Positions 17,665-25,446 of a stretch of DNA of 64,000 nt are shown here, one piece after another. The DNA is from Mycobacterium sp. 1164966.3. GTDB taxonomy: Bacteria > Actinomycetota > Actinomycetes > Mycobacteriales > Mycobacteriaceae. Location of the stretch: contig NZ_LZSG01000064.1 in assembly GCF_001665395.1 (NCBI RefSeq), forward strand, positions 124,001-188,000, given 5' to 3'. A program made the position numbers and the translations under genes. The notes under the pieces are model-generated. The model did no database searches and was not told the DNA's origin. It saw only the letters and a program-made list of their open reading frames with translations. Each line of letters begins with the position of its first letter. Position 1 is the stretch's first letter.

Positions 17665-18596
17665 TCGCCGAGCGCGGACGCGACGATCGTGGCCGCGTTG
17701 GCGACGATCGCGTCATTGGACGGAGCCTCATAGCCGCCGCTGACGCGATCGGACATGACCGCCACGACGTGGGGCACGCCGTTGGATGACCACACGACCG
17801 CAACATCGTTGGTGCGGCCGTAGTCGCCGGATCCGGTCTTGTCGATGACTTTCCAATCGGCGGGGAATCCGGCCCGGATTCGTTTGGCGCCGGTGGTGCT
17901 GCGCGCCATCCAGTCGGTGAGCAGTGCCCGTTTGTCGGACGGCAACGCGTCACCGAGAACGAGCTTTTGGAAGACCAGGGCGATCGCGCGCGGAGTGGTG
18001 GTGTCCCGTTCGTCGCCGGGTACATCGCGGTTGAGTTCCGGTTCCTCCTGGTCCAGCCGGCTCACGGTGTCGCCCAGGCTGCGCAGGTACGCGGTGAAGG
18101 CGGCGGGCCCGCCGAGCTCGGCGAGCAGCAGATTGGCGGCCGTGCCGTCGCTATAGCGGATCGCGGCATCGCACAGCTGCCTGATCGTCATTCCGGTCTG
18201 GACGTGTTGCTGGGTCACCGGCGAAACCGACCGGATGTCCTCAGCGGTGTAGGTGACGACCTTGTCCAGATGCGGCAGTGGGTTGTGCTGCAGCACCGCG
18301 GCGACCAGTGGCGCCTTGAAGGTGGAGCAGAAAGCGAATCGTTCGTCGGCCCTGTGTGCGATCTCGGGGACTGCGCCGGCGGCGGGCACGTAAACGCCAA
18401 GCCGCGCGCCGTACTTTCGCTCGAGCTCGTCGAAACGGCCCGTCAAGTCGGGTGCCGGTGCCGCAGTCGTCGGCGCGGCGCGAACACCGCTGGTGGGGCG
18501 CGCGCAGCCGGCCAGCGGGATCAAGAGAGCTGCCGCGAACAGTTGTCGCCGAGTATGGACGTGCGGTACGCATTCCACCCCCAAAAGGCGTGTCAC
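17661..18596 (-). CDS. blaC: Class A beta-lactamase BlaC
   Basis: A 311-residue class A enzyme that hydrolyses beta-lactams outside the membrane. Catalytic motifs are STFK (91-94, Ser70 of the Ambler scheme), SDG (149-151), E185 in EPELN (Glu166) and KTGSG (253-257). SDG instead of the common SDN is the mycobacterial BlaC hallmark. The N-terminus holds a twin-arginine signal (TRRQLFAAALL) and a lipobox LAGC with Cys31, so a Tat-exported lipoprotein is expected. TatA and TatC are encoded in this window. GTG 18596 has no clear ribosome site; GTG 18578 after a G-rich run is an alternative. The gene that separates cobIJ from blaC in M. tuberculosis is absent. Confidence 0.95.
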   Translation of the reverse strand: MTRLLGVECVPHVHTRRQLFAAALLIPLAGCARPTSGVRAAPTTAAPAPDLTGRFDELERKYGARLGVYVPAAGAVPEIAHRADERFAFCSTFKAPLVAAVLQHNPLPHLDKVVTYTAEDIRSVSPVTQQHVQTGMTIRQLCDAAIRYSDGTAANLLLAELGGPAAFTAYLRSLGDTVSRLDQEEPELNRDVPGDERDTTTPRAIALVFQKLVLGDALPSDKRALLTDWMARSTTGAKRIRAGFPADWKVIDKTGSGDYGRTNDVAVVWSSNGVPHVVAVMSDRVSGGYEAPSNDAIVANAATIVASALGD

Positions 18597-18605
18597 ACGT
18601 CCACA

Positions 18606-20147
18606 TTAGAGCGTGTCGTCGCCCCAGCTGGTCGGTAGCATCGGCGCGTTCGGACCGCTGTTGACCCCGTCGTCGTCCAATGTGAGCAGTCCGGCGGGCT
18701 GAAATCCGGACTTGGGCGCGGCGCCGGCAAACCCAACCGGTCCCGCGCCCGCATCGGATGCCAGGGCCGCTTCATCTGGCTCGGGGTCCATGTACTCGTG
18801 GCGGTAGGCGTGGTCTTTGGCCTCTGCCCCACGCCGCCGACGACTGCGCAATCGCTCACGGGCCGACGCCGCGGTGGCGGCCGGTTCCTCGGCTTCGTCG
18901 GGCGCGGGCTCTTGCGACTTACTGCGCGTGCGACTGCTGGCACTACTGCGTGACGACAATCCAGCCAGGCCAACCGCATATTGGGCGTCGGCCATGCCGG
19001 CGCCGGCGCCATCCGTCGCACCCCCGAAGCCGGCGTCCGGACCGCCGCCCACCGGTCCGCTGGCGGAGGCGGTGGCCGCTGTCGGCGCGACACTGGACGC
19101 ATTGGCGGTGCTCGGATGTGCCGGGGTTCCGGCGGTCGTGGTCGGTGTCGGAGCCGGCGCGGCGGCCGTCGGCGCGGGCGCTGGGGCTGCCGCCGGCAGG
19201 GTTGTCGGCAGTGCAATGCCGGCGGCGCTCGCGGCACCGGCGACGATGGCGCCCACGCCGACGGCAGCGACCGCCGGGACTGCTGCGAGTAGCAGGACCG
19301 GGGACAGCAGCAGCGCTGTTTGCATCAGCTGCACGAGGGGCCAGACAAGCATCAACGAGTGAAAGATGAACCAGCCCAACGCTGTGGCCAAGGCGGGGCT
19401 CATGCCCGGAATTTGCATGAAGAACGAGGACACCGCGTTGGCAAAGGGCACCGCGGGGATGGGCCAGCCGTCTGGGTACAGCTCTTTCCCAAGGGGCCAG
19501 AGGATGTTCTGGGTGATGTCCGACAGCCAGGACGCGAGCTGGTCCTGCCACGAGGTGGCCGGAGGATTCTCAGCCGCTTGAGTTACCGCTGCTTGAGCCT
19601 CTCCGCCGGGCGCGAGGATCGGCGCTGCGGGCGCTGTCGCGGGAACCGCGGCCAGCGCGGATCCGCTCACCACCTGGTACGTGGTCATCGTCTCGGCGGC
19701 TTGTACCCACATTCGCACGTAGTCGGCTTCATTCAGGGCGATGGGAATGGTGTTGATGCCGAAGAAGTTCGTTGCCACCAGGACTGCATGCGTGGCGTGG
19801 TTTGCCGCCAATTCCGCCAGCGTCGGCATGGCGGCCAGCGCCGTCGTGTACGCGACGGCCGCAGTTTGGTGCAGGGCCGCCGCGGTGGTGCTCTTGGCGG
19901 CACTCTCCAGCAGCCAGGCCAGGTAGGGGCCGTGCGCCGCCACGTATTGCTGCGCGCTGGGGCCCTCCCACGCTCCGCCCTGCACCGCACCCAGCAATCC
20001 GGTCAGTTCGTCCGCCGCCTGCGTGTATTCGGTGCCCAGCGACGTCCATGCGGCGGCCGCCGCCAGCAGCGAGCCTGGCCCCGGCCCGCTGCTCAGCAGC
20101 GCTGAGTGCACCTCCGGCGGCAATGCCATCCAAATCGGTGCAGTCAT
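18606..20147 (-). CDS. PPE family protein, PPW subfamily
   Basis: A 513-residue PPE protein. Its N-terminal domain of about 180 residues begins MTAPIWMALPPEVHSALLS (PPE at 10-12) and has the WxG-type turn GGAWEGPSA. A low-complexity Ala/Pro/Thr/Ser region follows. The C-terminus carries GFAGAAPK and PMLPTSW, a fit to the GFxGT...PxxPxxW signature of the PPW subfamily. PPE proteins are type VII (ESX) substrates that normally pair with a PE protein; no PE gene is adjacent. ATG 20147 has AGGGA nine bases upstream. It is divergent from sigC across 187 bp. Confidence 0.93.
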   Translation of the reverse strand: MTAPIWMALPPEVHSALLSSGPGPGSLLAAAAAWTSLGTEYTQAADELTGLLGAVQGGAWEGPSAQQYVAAHGPYLAWLLESAAKSTTAAALHQTAAVAYTTALAAMPTLAELAANHATHAVLVATNFFGINTIPIALNEADYVRMWVQAAETMTTYQVVSGSALAAVPATAPAAPILAPGGEAQAAVTQAAENPPATSWQDQLASWLSDITQNILWPLGKELYPDGWPIPAVPFANAVSSFFMQIPGMSPALATALGWFIFHSLMLVWPLVQLMQTALLLSPVLLLAAVPAVAAVGVGAIVAGAASAAGIALPTTLPAAAPAPAPTAAAPAPTPTTTAGTPAHPSTANASSVAPTAATASASGPVGGGPDAGFGGATDGAGAGMADAQYAVGLAGLSSRSSASSRTRSKSQEPAPDEAEEPAATAASARERLRSRRRRGAEAKDHAYRHEYMDPEPDEAALASDAGAGPVGFAGAAPKSGFQPAGLLTLDDDGVNSGPNAPMLPTSWGDDTL

Positions 20148-20334
20148 CGACGCGATCCCTCGGCGACAGCGCGCAGCGACATGATTACCCTCTCGAAACC
20201 CAAGTAGTGCTCTCGTTACTGGTCGGCGGGCGTTCTCATTTGGTTCCTGGCGACTTTCTATGAATTCGGCCTGAGCAACCGCTACGACAGCCAGTCGTAG
20301 ACTCACCACGTCTGCCCGTTTAAGGTGGATGGTC

Positions 20335-20889
20335 ATGAGCGCGCGGAGCGACGACGAGGCCGTCACCGCACTTGCTCTGGCGGCAGCCCGCGGCAACGAG
20401 CGGGCGCTCGAGTCGTTCATCAAAGCCACGCAGCAAGACGTCTGGCGATTTGTCACTTATCTGTCGGACGTCGGCAACGCGGACGACCTGACCCAAGAGA
20501 CGTTCCTTCGCGCAATCGGCGCAATCCCGCGGTTCTCCGGACGTTCGAGCGGCCGAACGTGGCTACTGGCCATCGCCCGGCGGGTGGTGGCCGATCACAT
20601 CCGTCGTGCGAAGTCGCGGCCCCGCACCGCCCACGGCACCGATCCCGAACGGGTGCTCGAAGCCGCTCGGCACACCCGCGGATTCGAAGACCTGGTCGAA
20701 GTGACCACCATGATCGGCGGCCTCATCACCGAGCAACGGGAAGCACTGTTGCTCACCCAGCTGCTGGGCCTGTCCTACGCCGACGCTGCGGCGGTATGCG
20801 GCTGCCCGGTGGGCACCATCCGGTCGCGCGTGGCCCGCGCCCGTGACGCGCTGTTGGCCGACAGCGACCGCGACGACCTGACCGGTTAG
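20335..20889 (+). CDS. sigC: ECF RNA polymerase sigma factor SigC
   Basis: A sigma factor of 184 residues with only regions 2 and 4. Region 2 is seen in DVWRFVTYLSDVGNADDL and DLTQETFLRAI. Region 4 is in QREALLLTQLLGLSYADAA with the helix-turn-helix VCGCPVGTIRSRVARARDAL. It is very close to M. tuberculosis SigC (Rv2069) as I remember it. I chose ATG 20335 rather than ATG 20329 because AAGGTGG (20322-20328) lies at the right distance from the former. No anti-sigma factor gene is adjacent, as is usual for SigC. The neighbours are the divergent PPE gene and convergent cobK. Confidence 0.95.
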   Translation: MSARSDDEAVTALALAAARGNERALESFIKATQQDVWRFVTYLSDVGNADDLTQETFLRAIGAIPRFSGRSSGRTWLLAIARRVVADHIRRAKSRPRTAHGTDPERVLEAARHTRGFEDLVEVTTMIGGLITEQREALLLTQLLGLSYADAAAVCGCPVGTIRSRVARARDALLADSDRDDLTG

Positions 20890-20910
20890 GCCTTACCCGC
20901 CAGTGCTCGC

Positions 20911-20983
20911 CTCACTCGCCGAACGTGGGTGATACGGACGAAAAATAACCAGAATGCGTGCGTATCCCCCACGTTCGACGCGC
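20911..20983. repeat. Intergenic palindromic element, copy 2
   Basis: An inverted repeat between the convergent sigC and cobK genes. The arms 20917-20935 and 20962-20980 pair at 17 of 19 positions. The first 19 bases (CTCACTCGCCGAACGTGGG) are identical to copy 1 at 10273. The centre shares GGA(T/C)GAAAA and the right end ACGTTCG. As RNA it would form a long hairpin on either strand. Confidence 0.78.
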
Positions 20984-20993
20984 TACCTATGAC

Positions 20994-21713
20994 TCAGGAT
21001 GCTAGCCACTCGGCGGCCTCTTCAACGGTTCCCACCGCGGTTACGCCGGCCGGCAACGGCGGGCGCGCCACCATCACGACCGGAATCTCCAACGCCGCAG
21101 CGGCATCCAGCTTCGCGCGGGTCATGTCGCCACCACTGTTCTTGGTGACCAGCACGTCGATGCGGTGCTCACTGAGGATTTGGAGCTCGTCGTCGTAGCG
21201 ATACGGCCCGCGGGACAACAGCAGCTGATGCTGGCGCGGCAACGAGTCGCCGTCCGGCGCAGTGACCGCGCGGATCAAGAACCACGCGTCGCTGTCGGCG
21301 AACGCTTTGACCCCCGAACGTCCGGTGGTGAGGAACACGCGCGAATATCGTTGTTTTGCAACGGTTTCTGCCGCCTGGTTGTCGGATGCGACGACGTTGG
21401 CGGTGCCCGGTTCCCATGGCGGGCGGGCCAGGACCAGATGAGGCATCCCTAGTTCTTTGCAGACCTCGGCGGCGTGGGCGGTCATGGTTGCCGCGAACGG
21501 GTGGGTTGCATCAACGACAGCGTCGATTCCTTTGTCGCGCAGCCAGTTCCGTAGCCCGTCGACACCGCCGAAGCCGCCGATGCGCACCGGCCCGGACGGC
21601 AGGGTCGGGTCCGGTACGCGGCCGGCCAGCGAGCTGATGATGTCGACTTGCGGGTACACGCGATTTGCCAGAGCTCGCGCCTCGGCGGTACCACCGAGCA
21701 GCAGCACCCGCAT
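20994..21713 (-). CDS. cobK: Precorrin-6A reductase CobK
   Basis: A 239-residue NADPH-dependent reductase that converts precorrin-6A to precorrin-6B. It starts MRVLLLGGTAEARALA (nucleotide-binding). It has DATHPFAATMTAHAAEVC, LLSRGPY and VTKNSGGDMTRAKLDAA, all typical of CobK/CbiJ. It is the last gene of the leftward cobL-cobM-cobK operon; its ATG overlaps the cobM stop by one base (TGATG). It converges with sigC across a palindromic element. Confidence 0.96.
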   Translation of the reverse strand: MRVLLLGGTAEARALANRVYPQVDIISSLAGRVPDPTLPSGPVRIGGFGGVDGLRNWLRDKGIDAVVDATHPFAATMTAHAAEVCKELGMPHLVLARPPWEPGTANVVASDNQAAETVAKQRYSRVFLTTGRSGVKAFADSDAWFLIRAVTAPDGDSLPRQHQLLLSRGPYRYDDELQILSEHRIDVLVTKNSGGDMTRAKLDAAAALEIPVVMVARPPLPAGVTAVGTVEEAAEWLAS

Positions 21714-22468
21714 CAGTGCTGTCCCATGCTGCGTCGCGCCGCCGAATACAGGTAGCTGTCGGTAAACCCCTCTGCGGCAAGCACATCACCGACGATGATC
21801 ACCGCAGTCTTGGTGATGTTCGCGTCGTGCATCTGCCCGGCGATGTCGACCAGCGTGCCGCGCAGCACGATCTGTTGCGGCCAACTGGCGAAAGCTACTA
21901 CGGCCGTGGGCGTTTCGGGCCGGTAGCCCCCGGTCAGCAGTTGCGGGACGATGACGTCGATCTGCGCGGCAGCCAGGTGCAGGACCAGGGTGGCGCCGGA
22001 TTGCGCGAGTGTGGCCAAGTCTTCACCGGGTGGCATGGGCGTGGACAGCGTCGAGATTCTGGTCAGTGTCACCGTCTGTGCGATCGCCGGAACGGTCAGC
22101 TCGCGTTTCAACGCGGCGGCGGCCGCGGCGAAAGCCGGTACGCCCGGGACGATCTCGTAGCCGATGCCTAGCGCGTCGAGTCGGCGGCACTGCTCGGCCA
22201 GCGCGCTGTACAGCGACGGATCCCCGGAATGCAGCCGCGCCACATCGTGACCGGCGGTATCGGCGTCGGCGAGCTCGGTGACGATCTGGTCCAGCGTGAG
22301 CGGACCGGTGTCGATGATCTTTGCGTCGGATGGACAGTGCGTCAGTAAGTCTGTGGGCATGATCGATCCCGCATACAGGCAGACCGGGCACCTCTGCAGC
22401 AGCCGTTGGCCGCGCACAGTGATCAGATCGGCGGCGCCCGGACCCGCGCCGATGAAATATACGGTCAC
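21713..22468 (-). CDS. cobM: Precorrin-4 C11-methyltransferase CobM
   Basis: A 251-residue SAM-dependent tetrapyrrole methylase that methylates C11 of precorrin-4 to give precorrin-5. Motifs are YFIGAGPGAADLIT at the start, RLHSGDPSLYSAL, and YEIVPGVPAFAAAAAAL. GTG 22468 (MTVYFIGAG) is favoured over GTG 22486, since it gives the conserved N-terminus and overlaps the cobL stop by 4 nt. It is part of cobL-cobM-cobK. Confidence 0.96.
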   Translation of the reverse strand: MTVYFIGAGPGAADLITVRGQRLLQRCPVCLYAGSIMPTDLLTHCPSDAKIIDTGPLTLDQIVTELADADTAGHDVARLHSGDPSLYSALAEQCRRLDALGIGYEIVPGVPAFAAAAAALKRELTVPAIAQTVTLTRISTLSTPMPPGEDLATLAQSGATLVLHLAAAQIDVIVPQLLTGGYRPETPTAVVAFASWPQQIVLRGTLVDIAGQMHDANITKTAVIIVGDVLAAEGFTDSYLYSAARRSMGQH

Positions 22469-23637
22469 CGCGTCGTCACCACCCACTGGGTAATCGGAAG
22501 CTGTGCGCGCCAGCCGGTGAATCCGCCGAGCGGCTCGCTCCGATAGTGCTGGAAGCGTCGTAACTCGCCACCGTGCTTCGAGTATGCCTGCACCAGAACA
22601 GCTTCCGATTCGGCGGTGACGGCGTTGGCGACCAGGCGCCCGTCGTTACCCAAGTGGTCGAGGCAGGCATCCAGCAGACCCGGCTGGGTGAGACCCCCGC
22701 CGAGGAAAATCGTCGACGGTGTTTCGGCGCCGTCGAATGCGTGCGGCGCCTTGCCGCGGACGTCGACGCTGACGCCGTAACGCGCGGCATTGAGCCCGAT
22801 GTTCAGCGCGCGTCGCTCGTCATGTTCGAACGCCACCGCGGTGCAGCCGCGCCAGCTTCGGCACCACTCGACCGCGATGCTGCCTGAGCCGGCGCCGACA
22901 TCCCATAGCCGCTGGCCCGGCCGCGGGGCAAGCGCCGCCAAAGTCACCGCCCGGATGCCGTGTTTGGTGATCTGCCCGTCGCGGAGGAAGGCGCCGTCGG
23001 GCAATGAGGAGATGCGTTCGTCGGGTAGGTAGCGGATGGCGACCACGTTGAGATCGTCGAGATCATCACGGCCGCCGACGGCCCAGTCTCGGGCCCGGCC
23101 GTCGCGTCGGCGTTCTGTGGGGCCGCCGAGTCCTTCCAGCACGGTGAATTCGGAATCACCGCGCCCGTGGGCGTTGAGCAGCACGGCCAGTGCCTGCGGC
23201 GTGGTCCGGTCGCGCGACAGCACGATCGCCTGTCCGCCGCAGCGAACCGCGGTGTGCGGCTGCGCGCTGACCAGGCTGATCACCTCGGTGTCGTGGACGT
23301 TCCAGCCCATTCGGGCGCACGCCAGCGTTACCGACGAAACGTGCGGCAGCACAGTGACTTTCCCTGCACCGAACAAGCGGACCAGGGTGCCGCCGATGCC
23401 GTGCAGCAACGGATCTCCGCTTGCCACAACGTGAATGTCGTCGCCGTCGACTTTCAGTGTTTGCAGCGCCGGCAGCATGGGCGACGGCCACTCGTGGCGG
23501 GGGCAACTTACGGTGTCGTCGAGCAGGTCAAGTTGTCTTTTCGAGCCGTAAATAATGGTCGCTCTTTGCAATTCGGACCTCGAAGCTTCTGATAGTCCGG
23601 CCATGCCGTCGGCCCCGATACCGACCACGACGATCAT
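22465..23637 (-). CDS. cobL: Precorrin-6B C5,15-methyltransferase (decarboxylating) CobL
   Basis: A 390-residue two-domain enzyme. The N-terminal CbiE-like methylase (MIVVVGIGADGMAGL, ASGDPLLHGIGGTL) and the C-terminal CbiT-like methylase (LWDVGAGSGSIAVEW, IFLGGGLTQ) together methylate C5 and C15 and remove the acetate carboxylate on ring C, giving precorrin-8X. It starts at ATG 23637 and is the first gene of cobL-cobM-cobK. A GC-rich hairpin element separates it from the SDR gene upstream. Confidence 0.96.
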   Translation of the reverse strand: MIVVVGIGADGMAGLSEASRSELQRATIIYGSKRQLDLLDDTVSCPRHEWPSPMLPALQTLKVDGDDIHVVASGDPLLHGIGGTLVRLFGAGKVTVLPHVSSVTLACARMGWNVHDTEVISLVSAQPHTAVRCGGQAIVLSRDRTTPQALAVLLNAHGRGDSEFTVLEGLGGPTERRRDGRARDWAVGGRDDLDDLNVVAIRYLPDERISSLPDGAFLRDGQITKHGIRAVTLAALAPRPGQRLWDVGAGSGSIAVEWCRSWRGCTAVAFEHDERRALNIGLNAARYGVSVDVRGKAPHAFDGAETPSTIFLGGGLTQPGLLDACLDHLGNDGRLVANAVTAESEAVLVQAYSKHGGELRRFQHYRSEPLGGFTGWRAQLPITQWVVTTR

Positions 23638-23640
23638 ATG

Positions 23641-23719
23641 CGCCGCTCCTCCTCATCGCTGACTCCCCCTCGCCGCTGCGCGGCTGGGGGTGCCCCCACG
23701 GCATCGTCGCCGGCGCGGA
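23641..23719. repeat. GC-rich hairpin element between SDR and cobL
   Basis: This 79-bp spacer carries a strong stem: CCCCC (23665-23669) and GCCGC (23672-23676) pair with GCGGC (23680-23684) and GGGGG (23686-23690) around a 3-nt loop. An alternative GGGGGTGCCCCC overlaps it. Such a hairpin could terminate or attenuate read-through from the SDR gene into cobL. Sequences of this kind recur between genes in mycobacteria. Confidence 0.6.
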
Positions 23720-24469
23720 TCATCGGGGCATCTTGCGCCAGACAAACTGCGGCAGCAGACGCATAGCGGCAGACGCGGGCCCCAACGCCCATGGGATCCA
23801 CACCGTGCGCCGTCCTTTGGCAAGCGCACGCGCCGTCGCTTCCGCCACCCGCTCGGGCGTGACGGATAGCGGCGCGGGCTTCATGCCCTCCGTCATACGC
23901 CCGATGACGAATCCGGGCCGAGCGAGCACCAACCGCACTCCGGTGCCGTGCAGCGCGTCGGCCAACCCGTTGGCAAAGCCGTCCAGGCCGGCCTTGGCCG
24001 ATCCGTAGACATAGTTGGCGCGGCGCACGCGTGCACCGGCGATCGAGGAGAACACCACCATTGATCCGCGGCCGGCGGCGCGCATTCCGGTGGCCAGGTG
24101 GGTGAGCAGGCTGACTTGAGCGACGTAGTCGGTGTGGACGATGGCTACGGCGTGGGCGGCATCGGTCTCGGCGCGGGCCTGGTCGCCGAGGATCCCAAAG
24201 GCCAGTACCGCGACGCCGATGGGGCCGTGTTCGGTGATGATCGATGCGACGAGCGGGCCGTGTGAATCCAGGTCGTCGGCGTCGAACTCCACCGTGTGCA
24301 CATCGGCTGCCCCGGCGTCGCGGAGTGCGCCGATTTGCTCACCGAGCTGGTCGGCTTTGCGTGCCGCCAGGACCACAGTGGCTCCTGGAGCCAGCCGCCG
24401 AGCGAGCTCCATGCCGATCTCGCTGCGACCGCCGAAAATTACTACCGGACCAGCGCCCGTGTCGTCCAC
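23720..24469 (-). CDS. Short-chain dehydrogenase/reductase (Rv2073c-like)
   Basis: A 249-residue SDR. The nucleotide motif is VVIFGGRSEIGMELAR, an atypical GGxxxIG as found in DprE2-type proteins. The catalytic Ser is in VVFSSIAG and the YxxxK in YVYGSAKAG. A C-terminal hydrophobic/basic end (WIPWALGPASAAMRLLPQFVWRKMPR) suggests membrane association. The similarity to DprE2 makes a sugar-lipid or lipid substrate possible, but this is inference. GTG 24469 (MDDTGAGPVV) agrees with the conserved start; GTG 24484 would add five residues. It is divergent from the flavin/F420 protein at 24505. Confidence 0.9.
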   Translation of the reverse strand: MDDTGAGPVVIFGGRSEIGMELARRLAPGATVVLAARKADQLGEQIGALRDAGAADVHTVEFDADDLDSHGPLVASIITEHGPIGVAVLAFGILGDQARAETDAAHAVAIVHTDYVAQVSLLTHLATGMRAAGRGSMVVFSSIAGARVRRANYVYGSAKAGLDGFANGLADALHGTGVRLVLARPGFVIGRMTEGMKPAPLSVTPERVAEATARALAKGRRTVWIPWALGPASAAMRLLPQFVWRKMPR

Positions 24470-24504
24470 GGCTGCGATTATCACCTGCGCTAGCGTGGGG
24501 AGCG

Positions 24505-24921
24505 ATGGCGAATACCACTACCCGGCTCACCGACGACGCGCTGGCCTTCCTCTCCGAGCGCCATCTCGCGATGTTGACCACGCTGCGCGCCGACAATTCG
24601 CCGCATGTGGTGGCTGTAGGTTTCACCTTCGATCCCAAGACTCATATCGCGCGGGTCATCACCACCGGCGGGTCTCAAAAGGCGGTCAACGCGGAGCGCG
24701 GCGGGGTGGCGGTGCTCAGCCAAGTCGACGGCGCCCGGTGGCTGTCGCTGGAGGGTCGGGCCAAGGTAAACGGTGAAGCCGATGCCGTCCGGGACGCCGA
24801 GCTGCGCTACGCCCAGCGCTATCGCACGCCCAGGCCCAATCCGCGACGGGTGGTCATCGAGGTTCACGTCGAGCGGGTGCTCGGCTCGTCGGATCTGCTT
24901 GACCGTGGCCGCGTCGAATAA
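24505..24921 (+). CDS. PPOX-class F420-dependent protein, biliverdin reductase-like (Rv2074-like)
   Basis: A 138-residue split-barrel protein: TDDALAFLSERHLAMLTTL, HVVAVGFTFDPKTHIARVITTGGSQKAVNAERGG and ALSQVDG-type segments, with Arg-rich strands for cofactor phosphate. The M. tuberculosis counterpart Rv2074 is reported to be an F420H2-dependent biliverdin reductase; activity here is inferred from similarity. ATG 24505 follows GTGGGGAGCG. It is divergent from the SDR gene with a 35-bp gap. Confidence 0.9.
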   Translation: MANTTTRLTDDALAFLSERHLAMLTTLRADNSPHVVAVGFTFDPKTHIARVITTGGSQKAVNAERGGVAVLSQVDGARWLSLEGRAKVNGEADAVRDAELRYAQRYRTPRPNPRRVVIEVHVERVLGSSDLLDRGRVE

Positions 24922-25128
24922 GGCTGCCTAACCGCGCAGCGTCCCTTGGATTGCGCCGCAACCTAGCGGCAGCCAGCTTCGAGCACAATTCACTTCTCCA
25001 CAGCTGCGGCTGGACCGGCTACTGAATTGACGCGCGCATTCCCTGTCTTTAGCGTCACCGGCGACATCTCGACTAGATCGCTTGTCGCCGTGGCGAATCG
25101 AAACGCCAAGAGCTGAGGAAGGGTAGTG

Positions 25129-25446
25129 ATGTTTGTCGACACCGACTGGTTGCACTCCGGGGCCAACCAGACCCACCGCGCAGGTGGATATGCACAAGAC
25201 GGGGCCGACCAGATGTCGCGAGCGCCGCTGTCGTCGGGAATCTTCGGTGATTTCGCTGCCGCCGACAGGTATCACGAGGCCTTCAGCGCAACACACTCCC
25301 GGCACGTCAAAACCTTTCGGGCCCATCATGAGATGCTCGCCGCGCTCGGTAACAGGGTTCGTGCTGCCGCCACGGCGTTCACCGACATGGATGAGCTCAA
25401 TGCCGCGAAACTGCTTGCGGGGCAATGCAACGTTTCCGACACATAA
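25129..25446 (+). CDS. DUF2563 family protein (possible ESX-associated small helical protein)
   Basis: A 105-residue, probably all-helical protein: MFVDTDWLHSGANQTHRAG at the start and FTDMDELNAAKLL near the end. It matches the mycobacterial DUF2563 group (like Rv2078), which I relate to EspC/WXG100-like proteins by size, helical content and context. Secretion is inferred, not shown. TGAGGAAGGG (25114-25123) precedes ATG 25129; GTG 25126 is a less likely start. The next gene begins inside its 3' end (22-nt overlap), so the two are translationally coupled. It opens the Esp-like cluster. Confidence 0.75.
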   Translation: MFVDTDWLHSGANQTHRAGGYAQDGADQMSRAPLSSGIFGDFAAADRYHEAFSATHSRHVKTFRAHHEMLAALGNRVRAAATAFTDMDELNAAKLLAGQCNVSDT

